This document shows positions 42,533 through 63,460 of a DNA stretch of 64,000 nucleotides, in pieces. Below the pieces are notes generated by a model. That model did not search any database. It was not told the DNA's origin and saw nothing but the letters and a program-made list of their open reading frames with translations. This DNA is from Physella acuta (lineage: Eukaryota; Mollusca; Gastropoda; Physidae), in the NCBI RefSeq assembly GCF_028476545.1, contig NW_026731638.1, forward strand, positions 675,001-739,000, read 5' to 3'. Position 1 is the first letter of the stretch. The number at the start of each line of letters is the position of its first letter. Made by a program: the position numbers and the translations under genes.

Positions 42533-45362
42533 CTGAAAGTAAAAATGCGATTCCCGAAATTTTTTAAAACTATAAACCTTACCCCTATCTCGTACAGCTT
42601 AGGGAAGTATACAAAAATGCGATTCACAAACATTTTAAAAACTATAAACCTTACCCCTATCTGATACACCCTGGGCAGGAATATAAAAATGCAATTCAGA
42701 AAATCTATAAAAAAAACTATAAATCTTACCGCCATGTTATACAGCCTAGGAAAGTAAAATAAATATGCAATTAACTCTACCATTGTAAACTTTATACATT
42801 AACTCTCTTTCAACCTTTATAATATAAATTGGAACGTAGGAAAAAATAACGTACTCAAAGAAAGGAAATTCCACCAGAGGGTTCCTATAATGAACACACG
42901 TTCTATGAACTTAAATACAGTTAGATTCTGCAACCAGATCGCTAGTTTAACACTCCTGAAAATGGTAAGAATGTAAAGCATTTAGTGAAAGTCAATGGAA
43001 GTTCTTACACAAAAAAAAAAATAGAAAAATAATCGCGTTTTGTTAAACTATACGTACGGAATAAAGTTTTTCCCTGACATTTCGCGTTTACCTAATGAAA
43101 TATCTTGAGCTGTAATGTTTTTTTAGTAAATGCTGATTGTTTAATGATTAAAGAAAAATATTGCTGTCAGATAGTAACTTTTTGGTGACACCAATGAGCA
43201 TAAAAAATATATCAGACAAAATATCTCAGCAAAATTTTAAAAGTATGTACGATGATTTGAACTTTTTATAAATTATCTGTCAATATAGGTTTGTTTATTT
43301 TTTTACGCATAATTATTGTGAATAAAATTGAATTTGTTAAACTTAACAAAGCGTCAAAAGATTTATTAAATTTAATCTTTGTAATAGCATTTGATTTGAA
43401 AAAGCAAACAATTAAAAAAAACTTACCCCTTACCTCCACCCTCTTCTTCTTCTTCATCATCTCCATCATCTTCTCCTGCTGCAAACTCATAATCCTCCTC
43501 CTCATCATCATCTTCTCCTTCTGTAAGTTTAACGTTGTGTCAGTGAATTCAAAGCTTACTTATATGTATAAGGCAGGAAGATATTGTTTTAATTATTAAA
43601 AAAATACATAAAAAACGTTTTAATAACAAGCTTTTATGTAATAATGCACTAAAAAGTAGAAAATAAATTATAGACTATTTAAATAACTATAAAGAAAAGC
43701 GTGGGTGTCTTCCTTAACATTATTAAAGGTATCCAATAGATACTAAAGTGACCCACGCTTTTTTATAGTTATTTAAATAGTAGTCTATAATGTATTTTCT
43801 ACTTTTTAGTGCATTATTACATAAAAGCTTGTTATTAATACGTTTTTTATGTATTTGTTTTTAGTACTTTACATGTTTTATTTACAATAGAGTTACATGA
43901 CTAAAAACCATTGCGCGCCTACTGAACGTGATGGCACAGCCATTGAACGTGATGGCGCAACTATTGAACGTGATGACGCGTGTGGTGTGGTTGGATAAAC
44001 ATGCCTACTAATTCGTGCCAAATTTTAATTAATTCATAAAAAAATAATTAGGCATCCAATTAAGTCAAATTTAATTTTCAGATTGCATTGTCTTCATGTC
44101 TTGACCCACGTGCCAACTGTGAATCGTATCGGTCAAGTAGAAGTGTCCGAATTTTCACTCCGGCGTTTCGATCTAGACACACTGACGGCTGACGACTGAC
44201 GACAGACTGCCGACAGAGGAAGCGAGTTAAATAAAAGCTTGTTAAAAAACAACAGTGGTTGCTACCAAAACAATTCGTACGTCCTGAATAGCGTGTAAGG
44301 AGTTCAACTAAATTCAGCGTTAAAACTTCATCAGGGGCAAACACCGGGCTTTCCCTTCAGCAAAATGGCGCATACGTTCGTTTTAAATGTAATGGGACAT
44401 TACAGTCGCTCACTAAATTAAATCAGGTGTGTCCGCCGGCGCCCTGGTATGGTGCGATTCGGCTGCGAACAAAAATTTCAATTTCGGCAAAGAAAGGCTC
44501 ACATCGGCCGCTGAGGGCCATGAAATTAAATTTTGTTGATTTATCAGATAAATTAACCAAGGTTAGATTTTTAACCGGGATGTTTACTTTTGTCCATAAA
44601 AAAATCCAAACAATTCCAAAACCTACAGTTCTCGAAATAATGAAATATTTCGTAAAAAATTCGGTTTCAAAGGGCGAATCAAATCTGAAAATAAATGTCA
44701 CACTTCTAAAAGTAACTTTGTAACGCGAGGAAATCCTCGTTTGCAGTTTTATCCCTTTGCGAATGATGCAAATAGCATCTATTTTTAGGCGATTCAATTA
44801 AAAATTGAGATCGAGCTTCTAATAATACATTATTAGTAACGCTAACAAATAGTATCAATCACACTGATATTTATAACACGTCAAATAATTTTTTCTACGT
44901 GACAAAGAAAAATCCTGTTAGTTGTTGTCACTTTAGCGAATGACGCATTCTGCATCTGCATCATTGTTTCAAGATGCAATTTGTCGTCCTGGGTTATCCT
45001 GTGAGCACTATGGCACTTATGTTAGTTTCAACGAGCCAGCGGCGTACGCGGCGCCTCTGCGGTAGTGTATCTCGGGCTGCCGAGAGCTCCCCTCTACATC
45101 ACTGACACATGGGCGGTCACCGAAGTGTGTTCTACCTCATTATTACGGTGAGTGATTAACGTACACTCAAGGTTTTCATGCCGTAGTGTAGGTAAACCCG
45201 TGTCCCTATCTGTATGATCCAAGCGCAGGCATTGTTTATATTTAAATAACTCCGTTTTTTAGAAAACAAGGTCACCCGTCTAAGAATATAGGATTGGAAA
45301 ATATAGCATTGATGAAACCCTTTTTATAGTTATATATTTTATAGTTATATAAATACGGGTGC

Positions 45363-45452
<90 letters not shown>

Positions 45453-45869
45453 TAGGATGTATGGATGGAAGGTTGGATGGATAGGGGATAGGTTTATATT
45501 CCTAAAAGAAACACTTTATACATAACTATATTTATAATTAACATCAATCTACTAATATTAATTTACACATTTATTTACAAAGGTGAAGGTCACAACAAAG
45601 AACTGACTTAAGTCGCTCACCATCTTCCCCCCATTCACCGACCCAATCACAGAATCCGTTGTGTGTAACCGCCGTCACGTTGAATAGCCGGGTGTTGTTT
45701 TCGCTAATTTTAACGACAAATTCAGACGGGAATAGGAAAATCATCATATCACTGTCATAGTTCTCGTACAGTTCGCTCTGGTTGGTTTCCTCGAGTTTCA
45801 CATCAAACTTTAGACGGAAAGATAATGGTAGATGTTAAAGGTCTATAGAGAAGTAAGTAAAATTTAGTC

Positions 45870-45931
<62 letters not shown>

Positions 45932-48900
45932 ATACAAGCGTATTGGTGAACATGTATAGAAGTTTTTTTGTAGTAATGTAACAAGGGTTATGTGTAGGTT
46001 TATTTTGTTGACAATAAGGAGGATTAAACGTGCAGCACATATTGAATATTAGGACCACACGAAGGATATGTTGAAGAGTTGAAATGTACCGAGAAAGCGG
46101 TCTTTGAAGTAATTTAAACACTGTAATGTTTGTTCCTAGAGATAAAAGCAAACCGTAAAAATAATAGTAGATTCAAATACAAAATACATGAGGTCGAACA
46201 AAAATAAAAGCGAAGAATCTATTAAACCAGCAAGAAACAACGTGACTCCTAAACCAACAACAACATCTACAACTACACCTATACCTACAAATAAACAGGC
46301 ACCTACACCTAGCTACACCTACAACTACACATCAAACCCACACTTAAACCTACACAAACACCTACAACTACACCAACACATTACACCTACACCTACACCT
46401 ACACCTACACCTACACCTACACCTACACCTACACCTACACATACACCTACACCTACACCTACACCTACACCTACACCTACACCTACACCTACACCTACAC
46501 CTACACCTACACCTACACCTACACCTACACCTACACCTACACCTACACCTACACCTACACCTACACCTACACCTACACCTACACCTACACCTACACCTGC
46601 ACCTGCACCTGCACCTGCACCTGCACCTGCACCTGCACCTGCACCTACACCTACACCTACACCTACACCTACACCTACACCTACACCTACACCTACACCT
46701 ACACCTACACCTGCACCTGCACCTGCACCTGCACCTGCACCTGCACCTGCACCAACACCAACACCTACACCTACACCTACACCTACACCTACACCTACAC
46801 CTACACCTACACCTACACCTACACCTACACCTACACCTACACCTACACCTACACCTACACCTACACCTACACCTACACCTACACCTACACCTACACCTAC
46901 ACCTACACCTGCACCTGCACCTGCACCTGCACCTACACCTACACCTACACCTACACCTACACCTACACCTACACCTACACCTACACCTACACCTACACCT
47001 ACACCTACACCTACACCTACACCTACACCTACACCTACACCTGCACCTGCACCTGCACCTGCACCTGCACCTTCACCTACCCCTACCCCTACCCCTACCC
47101 CTACCCCTACACCTACACCTACACCTACACCTACACCTACACCTACACCTACACCTACACCTACACCTACACCTACACCTACACCTACACCTACACCTAC
47201 ACCTACACCTACACCTGCACCTGCACCTGCACCTGCACCTGCACCTGCACCTGCACCTGCACCTACACCTACACCTACACCTACACCTACACCTACACCT
47301 ACACCTACACCTACACCTACACCTACACCTACACCTACACCTACACCTACACCTACACCTACACCTACACCTACACCTACACCTACACCTACACCTACAC
47401 CTACACCTACACCTACTTCTACACCTACACCTACACCTACACCTACACCTACACCTACACCTACACCTACACCTACACCCACATTTACACCTACACCTAC
47501 ACCTACACCGACATCGACACCTACGCCTATACATTACACCTTAAACTTTACCTTCAACTTCTTGATCATCTTTCTATAGTCGATCCTTTCTCTATTGACC
47601 TCGATAACTGTGACATTAAAACAAGCTCCCAAGATGTCAAGCACAAATGTGTATCCCAGGTCTGGCTCTATTGTTGTAGTACCAGTGATGCCTGTGGAGC
47701 AAACACAGTAGTAAAGAACAGCTGGGTAACGGGGATCGGAGTAACCAACACGAGACTGGTTAGTTGGGAACAGCGGGTCTATTGGGCATCAGGGAACAAA
47801 AACAGTACTGTTCTGTTTAGTAGGAACTGCATGGCTATTTGGGATCACGGAATTACAGTGATGTACGCATTCTTAATGATTTGAGAAGTGGAGGCGAGGG
47901 AATGACCTTATATAGAACTACGGGGGATGGCAACTCAGGATGTGGACACACTTTTTAATCAATTTTTAACTACTTAAAGTTTTTGAAATAGATTAGAATC
48001 TCTTAGAAATAAGAATTGCGCACCATCCGTACTAGTACTAATTCATATGCGGTTTATTGAGACATAGGAAATAGCACAAAGTACTACTTGTGGGCACAGA
48101 AAATTTGACGAAAGTGAGAAAATTAAATCTTTTACGTATATTTCGTTTATCTGTCTAAAGCAAATTTATAGGCTTTTGAAAAACCAAAAGTAGAAACGTT
48201 CCTCTTCCGGCTATTGGAAAAAGCTGAAAAGTTGATACAGAACTCTTCATTCGATATAAAACTTATATACCTATATATGAAATGTCATCAACCTGTAATG
48301 GTACTCACATTACTTTGTTTACAATCAGACACATACACACTTACAGACATATAGGCCTACGGACAAATTTGCAAAACTACATTTTTCCGAATCAGAGTGG
48401 TGAGAAAATATTGATTTCCATTTTTTAGCACGATTACAATACTTCCTCTATACTTCGTATTCGAGAACGTAAAAAGAAAACTAGCTTCTTCATCTATAAC
48501 GTAAACCTACAATTACATCACACCTATAAAATTAGACTCTACAACTTTAAACTGTACCTACACGTACATCACACCTATAAAGTTAGACTCTACAACTTTA
48601 AACTGTACCTACACGTACATCACACCTATAAAGTTAGACTCTACAACTTTAAACTGTACCTACACGTACATCACACCTATAAAGTTAGACTCTACAACTT
48701 TAAACTGTACCTACACGTACATCACACCTATAAAGTTAGACTCTACAACTTTAAACTGTACCTACACGTACATCACACCTATAAAGTTAGACTCTACAAC
48801 TTTAAACTGTACCTACACGTACATCACACCTATAAAGTTAGACTCTACAACTTTAAACTATACCTACAAGTACATCACACCTATAAAGTTAGACTCTACA

Positions 48901-49487
48901 ACTTTAAACTATACCTACAAGTACATCACACCTATAAAGTTAGACTCTATAACTAAAACCTACACCTACACGTACATAGCACATATTACCTTAGACAATA
49001 CAACTATAATCTCATGTTATTATAACACAATGTCCCAACGTGTAGCTAGTTGACTTACCACTAATAATGCCATCACGGGGAAAGTCCCCCACTGTTTCGT
49101 TAGCCGGGCATGTATTGAAGTTGTTGGTGAATTCCATCTCGTCCAAACTCGGCCTCTGTCCGGTGCACCTGACGTCATGAGGGAAACGGCCCAGACTGTT
49201 CAAACCGTTTCTACTGCCCTCGTTGCAGTTTGACTCGTTCTCTATGGAGCACGTCGTATAGACGGAATAGTTACTACAGCTGGAATTATCCTGGCATTTG
49301 GCTCCGATCCTCAATACATCGCAGCCTAGATATAACGAAGCTATAAATTGAGGCTGTGGTATATTAATATAATATTTTATGTATCAAAAAATATATTTTG
49401 TTAAGATTGATTTGAATTTCTCTTACCTAGCACAGGGAAGGTAAGGATTAACAAGATAGGTAGTTTCCATGTCCAGGTGACATCTAT
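42456..49487 (-). CDS. Array gene, copy D: membrane protein with non-ATG start (294 codons, seven exons)
   Basis: Join of 49427-49487, 49059-49325, 47552-47691, 45621-45807, 43058-43109, 42855-42955 and 42456-42532 (885 nt with stop). All splice sites are GT..AG and every exon is open. The position aligned to the ATG of B, C and E is ATA (49485-49487); the frame upstream is closed by a stop without an ATG. The long Cys exon keeps KCQDNSSCS and NTCP. The TYQVD equivalent is YTFVLD with ACFNVT. The CDxxGxC exon reads [16 protein letters not shown]: both cysteines are gone. The transmembrane exon holds [15 protein letters not shown]. The tail [20 protein letters not shown] ends ATAG. Intron 3 is loaded with a hexamer satellite and intron 2 with a 51-bp array. 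It is either a decaying copy or one with an unseen first exon. Confidence 0.75.
42533..42790. repeat. ~66-bp tandem repeat in the last copy D intron
   Basis: Four degenerate units of ATGCGATTC..AACTATAAACCTTACCCCTA directly beside the tail exon. Diverged relatives occupy the same intron of E (53180-53580). Confidence 0.75.
42855..42955 (-). CDS. Copy D transmembrane exon
   Basis: [18 protein letters not shown] then [15 protein letters not shown]. Acceptor CATTTTCAG, donor A|GTACGTTA. Confidence 0.78.
43058..43109 (-). CDS. Copy D CDxxGxC-equivalent exon without cysteines
   Basis: [17 protein letters not shown], 52 nt with normal phases 1 and 2; acceptor CATTACAG, donor GTACGT. Length and frame are preserved although both cysteines are replaced. 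Confidence 0.75.
43430..43520. repeat. Polypyrimidine (CTT/CTC)n tract
   Basis: CCTCTTCTTCTTCTTCATCA-type sequence. Open frames over it on both strands are compositional. Confidence 0.8.
43600..43858. mobile_element. Foldback MITE, intact
   Basis: Arms from about 43600-43707 and 43751-43858 are reverse complements (ACAAGCTTTTATGTAATAAT outward, AAAAGCGTGGGT inward). ~44-bp loop. Related pieces lie at 12750 and 25494. Confidence 0.85.
43880..44260. repeat. R9 interspersed repeat copy
   Basis: GACTGACGACAGACTGCCGA, TGTCTTGACCCACGTGCC and GGCATCCAATTAAGTC match 25030-25400 inverted. Confidence 0.6.
44265..45340. mobile_element. R4 element (Helitron-like body), copy 1
   Basis: Extended similarity to 56885-57660: TAACGCGAGGAAATCCT, ACACATGGGCGGTCACCGAA and GTGTTCTACC..ATTATTACGGTG. 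The part 44940-45110 also matches 60715-60870. Overlapping open frames near 44423-44797 on both strands are unsupported. Confidence 0.65.
45364..45450. repeat. (TA)n microsatellite
   Basis: An 87-bp TA run at the end of the R4 copy. Confidence 0.95.
45621..45807 (-). CDS. Copy D ITETND exon
   Basis: [45 protein letters not shown], 62 codons plus one base, phase 0-1. It has an extra Cys ([13 protein letters not shown]) where others have FEKFRIGQKDG. Confidence 0.82.
45874..45929. repeat. (TA)n microsatellite
   Basis: A TA run with one G interruption, shortly upstream of the copy D ITETND exon. Confidence 0.9.
46381..47520. repeat. (CACCTA)n hexamer satellite with CACCTG blocks
   Basis: About 190 hexamers. 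Five blocks of CACCTG lie within CACCTA, plus small CCCCTA and CTTCTA patches. It produces long Pro-Thr, Gly-Val and Arg-Cys frames that are not genes. In gene orientation each unit reads TAGGTG. Confidence 0.97.
47552..47691 (-). CDS. Copy D TYQVD-type exon
   Basis: [35 protein letters not shown], ends MIKKLK. Phase 1-0, 46 codons. Donor AAG|GTAAAG is ~30 bp from the hexamer array. Confidence 0.82.
47700..47850. repeat. Degenerate minisatellite at the copy D acceptor
   Basis: GTTAGTTGGGAACAGC, GGGAACAAAAACAGTACTG and similar units; a short decayed version of the arrays at B, C and E. Confidence 0.65.
47930..48472 (+). mobile_element. R1 element, diverged copy
   Basis: GGGGGATGGCAACTC start region, CGCACCATCCG, TATGAAATGTCATCAACC and the TACTTCGTATTCGAGAACGT end. 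Confidence 0.7.
48486..48995. repeat. 51-bp tandem repeat
   Basis: About nine units of TAAACTGTACCTACACGTAC followed by ATCACACCTATAAAGTTAGACTCTACAACTT, six nearly identical. In the copy D intron between the Cys and TYQVD exons. Confidence 0.95.
49059..49325 (-). CDS. Copy D Cys exon, long form
   Basis: (G)[17 protein letters not shown], then [28 protein letters not shown]. 88 codons, phase 1-1. The third EGF-like cysteine is Ser and the CC near the end is lost. Confidence 0.83.
49427..49487 (-). CDS. Copy D signal exon with ATA in place of ATG
   Basis: [20 protein letters not shown] then G|GTAAGAGAA. Length and frame equal B, C and E. The base alignment to copy E (AGACATTGACATGGAG versus AGACACATTGAAATAGATG) places ATA under ATG. 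Confidence 0.65.
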
Positions 49488-49489
49488 TT

Positions 49490-50540
49490 CAATGTGTCTG
49501 AATTCTGATCTCTATATCAAACATATCGTTTACTAAAATTAATGATTTCTCTTTTTAATTGATTATCATGGTTATTGTAAATTAGGCACGTGAATGTTCT
49601 TATATTAAATTTTAATTAATTAAGTAAATGTAGCTTGTTAACATAAATATCAGGTAGGATTGAACTATTTACTTTTTTTTTAAATGTGTTAAACATCGGC
49701 CCTCACACATGCATAACCACAGTAGTTAAGTAATGTAAAATCTTGCTCCGTCTACCTACATCAGGTATTGTCTTGATAGTATCTGTGCCTTCCAGCCCAG
49801 AGGCCCTTTAACCAGGTATGTGTTTGGTGTTATCTGTCCTGCATATGTTAAGACTTTATCAAAACCAAAAACTGCTAAATACAGTTGTTAAGCTAAACAT
49901 GTACTGATAGAAATAAAAGTATATTTTAATGGTAATCTATTGTTTTAGGTGCACAAAATCGGTCGGATTGAAAAAAAAGATAACTCATTAAAATGGTAAA
50001 CACACAAGTTTAGTGTTATGTATTGTATAAACTATAATAATAAACAAAAAGCTGAATATGCTCTATAGCACTATAGGCCAGAAATTAACATTAAAAAGCA
50101 GTGTTTGAAAGCAAGAATTGCTATATAAACATTGGTCTTAAGTGGTTTTCATTGAAATTATAATTATAATATACAGAGAAAAAAACAACTTTAAAACAAG
50201 GTTTGTCTTGTTGCATCTGATGAAAACAGCACTCACCTGTTTTATTACTCAGTTTTAATAACCTTTTTTTACTAGATCTATCTTCGGCTGACTTTACGTG
50301 ACTAAAACGATATTACCTTTTAAATATATTGACTCGCTGTAATTTGAAGTAAAATCATTTGTTTCTCTTTTAAGCTTACCAATAAAAGAAACAAAATTGA
50401 TACTTTAAGACCACTGCTAAGGCATATTGTGTAATATTAAGTGTAAACAATTGCTACAAGACGATATGTAGGCCGACTCGTTCAATTTTAATGCGCAACG
50501 GTGTAACACCTAAAAAGTGCGCAACACAATTTACATGTTA
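49490..50540. other. Upstream region of copy D
   Basis: 49750-49870 retains diverged similarity to the conserved upstream blocks of B and C (GTATTGTCTTGATAGTATCT). The remainder is unique AT-rich DNA. Confidence 0.45.
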
Positions 50541-50544
50541 TGTG

Positions 50545-50640
50545 TCTGCGTGTTGTGTATGTGTGTTTGTGTGTTTGTGTGGTGTGCGTGTGTGTGTGCG
50601 CGCGCGTGAGTGTGTGTTATGTTGTGTGTGTATGTGTGTG
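50545..50640. repeat. (TG)n-rich tract
   Basis: Imperfect TG repeats with TGCG interruptions. Confidence 0.85.
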
Positions 50641-50919
50641 ACCAATCTTTTCTCTCTACATAAACAAAGGCTTCAAGAAACAAACACAAACCCTTCACAT
50701 TACCAAACTTTTCACCACCACCCTCCACTGCATACAAAACTAATTGCCCCTCCTCTATAACAATCCGTCCAAATCCATCAACAGCAAGATCAACCCTATA
50801 AAACCCAAACTCAAACGTAGTAGATTTGATACAATCCTCTAATCTAATAGATACGATCCGATCCCCTGACATTAACCAAACGTTGCAACGGCTATTTAAA
50901 CATGTATAGTACACAACAC

Positions 50920-50941
50920 ACACTCATACACACACACACAC

Positions 50942-50994
<53 letters not shown>

Positions 50995-51036
50995 TAGATA
51001 GATATATACATATATTATATATGTAGAATATATAGG

Positions 51037-51104
<68 letters not shown>
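50920..51104. repeat. (CA)n(TA)n tract
   Basis: CA to 50942, TA with GATA patches, then TA 51041-51104. Confidence 0.9.
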
Positions 51105-51108
<4 letters not shown>

Positions 51109-51348
51109 GGGCTCAGTGGAAAAAGTACTTAAGTTACATTTTGTCAAAAATGAGTTAAGACCGGTATATTATTTGACTACGTACACTTAACCATCCCTGT
51201 AAATTTGGGCCATGGAAAAAGTACAGAAGTAGCTTAATTTAAATACTCTGCATCAGCTGTTTTGGTATTTCAATAACAATTAAAAAACTTTGCACTCATT
51301 TTTCTCAAAACTCTCAAAATACACTTAAGTACTTTTTCCACTAAGCCC

Positions 51349-51352
<4 letters not shown>
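51105..51352. mobile_element. MITE with 30-bp inverted repeats between TA arrays (Tc1/mariner-type candidate)
   Basis: TGAAGGGCTCAGTGGAAAAA.. and its complement at 51323-51352 differ at one of 30 bases. Both sides continue as (TA)n, consistent with insertion at TA. 248 bp, non-coding. Confidence 0.8.

Positions 51353-51430
<78 letters not shown>
51353..51430. repeat. (TA)n microsatellite
   Basis: A TA run continuing the array broken by the MITE. Confidence 0.95.
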
Positions 51431-51433
<3 letters not shown>

Positions 51434-51517
51434 GAGGTGTGTAGATACGTCAAGCCACATCCGTTATGACCTCTCTAACTGACTCATTGAAACTTTTCTC
51501 ATTCATCTATTACAGGG

Positions 51518-51640
51518 GTCGGCGACCGGCGGCTCGCGAACCGCATGCGGCTCTTTTGATGTCAAGATGCGGCTCTTCAGCTCCATGCACAAATATTAAT
51601 AATTATTTTATTTTAATTTAAAACTCATAAAATTTTTAGT
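51518..51640. mobile_element. hAT terminus fragment
   Basis: CAGGGGTCGGCGACCGGCGG, CTCGCGAACCGCATGCGGCT matches the widespread hAT end CAGGGGTCGGCAACC. No partner end was seen. Confidence 0.6.
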
Positions 51641-52010
51641 CTGCAACACTCTCTATTTCAATGTACGTCCTTGTTTTCTAAAAAAAATGTAAACAATGCC
51701 TGTTTTTTGGATCATATTTATGGAGGCACGGATTTACCTACACCCCCCCCCCCCCGCCCACCATCCTCGCGTGCTCTATGAAAGTCTTGAATGTAAGTTA
51801 CTCACTAGTTCGGTTTAATCCTTGAATGTCGTGTGCCGCATTATCAATATTTTAGGGTGTTCCTAAAATCTAATGTGGACGCTTTGTGCTCGCAGGATAG
51901 GTCTGGGCGCCAAATCGCACTCTACAGAGACGCCCGCCAGAGGATTCGCCTGATTCGATTTAGTGAGCGACCATAGCAAAACCATTTTATCCATAGCCTA
52001 TCGCGCACTC
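51641..52010. other. Intergenic stretch with C-run
   Basis: A C-run at 51743-51756; otherwise unique, no gene seen. Confidence 0.45.
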
Positions 52011-52016
52011 AAAACA

Positions 52017-53085
<1,069 letters not shown>

Positions 53086-53090
53086 CTTGG

Positions 53091-62453
<9,363 letters not shown>

Positions 62454-62459
62454 GTCAAT

Positions 62460-62830
62460 GTCTATGAACTATTTTCTCTCCATCGAAAATAAATTAACCT
62501 TGAATCAGCCCGCTTTAATTATTGCTTGTTTTATTAATGTTATATATATTTTTACACGTTGATGTTTTATTATTACATTTTAATTCAGGAAATGAAAAAA
62601 TAAAAGTTGTTTTGCTCTCGGCAGATGTGTGTGCTCGTCCAATTTCAATGCTCAACGGTGCATAAAGAAGATATTAATATAAAGAGTGCGCAATGTAGTT
62701 TTACATTGTATTGATTCATTTTGTTTATACGCCTTTCAATTCCATGGATAGAACTTACTGTTACACAAGTCACCAGAAGAGAACCTCAATGACATAGAGC
62801 TTAAGCTAGCATTTTCCTACACTGCTCTAT
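62460..62830. other. Upstream region of copy E
   Basis: AT-rich, includes CAATGCTCAACGGTGCATAA-like sequence also seen upstream of D (50490-50525). A clear upstream block like that of B and C was not seen. Confidence 0.4.
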
Positions 62831-62834
62831 TCAA

Positions 62835-63460
62835 CCACTCAAACTTTCTACCACTCCACCACTCATCAACTCCTCCACTCCTCCTTTCAGTCACTCATCC
62901 ACTCCACCACTCCACCACTCCACCACTCCACCACTCCTCCATTCCACCACTCCTACACTCCTCCGCTCCTCTACTCCTCCACCCCACCACTCATCAACTC
63001 TTCCACTCCTCCTTTCAACCATTCATCCACTCCACCACTCCTCCACTTCACCACTCCTCCACTCCCCCACCTCACCACTCATCAACTCCTCCACTCCTCC
63101 TTTCAACCACCCCTCCACTCAAACAATCCACTACTCCACCACTACTCCACGCCTCCACTGCTCCACTACACCACTCCTCTACTCTCCACTCCATTACTCT
63201 AACACTCCAACACTTCAACACTCCAACACTCCTCCACTCCTCCACTCCTCCCACTCCATCACTCCTCCACTCTACTACTTAACAACTCAACCACTCCACC
63301 TCTCATCCACTCCACCACTCTTCCACTCTACTAATCAACCATTCCACCACTCCTCACTCCTCCACTCATCCTCTCCACCATTCCACCACTCCACCTTTCC
63401 AACACTCCACCACTCTACCACTCCAACACTCCACCACTCCTTTACTCCTGCACTCCACAT
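62835..63460. repeat. (CCACTCCACCACTCCTC)n pyrimidine-rich minisatellite
   Basis: Irregular CCACT/CCTCCACTC pentamer-based array of about 600 bp with no fixed long period. Confidence 0.9.

Noticed and set aside
44423-44797. Overlapping 124- and 98-codon frames on opposite strands
   Set aside because: Inside the dispersed R4 repeat; not kept open in the copy at 56885.
46381-47520. Telomere-like repeat
   Set aside because: The unit is TAGGTG/CACCTA, not TTAGGG, and it lies inside an intron.
46188-47579. 463-codon Pro-Thr frame and the 385- and 153-codon antisense frames
   Set aside because: All three arise from the CACCTA hexamer, which lacks stops in several frames; no splice or homology support.
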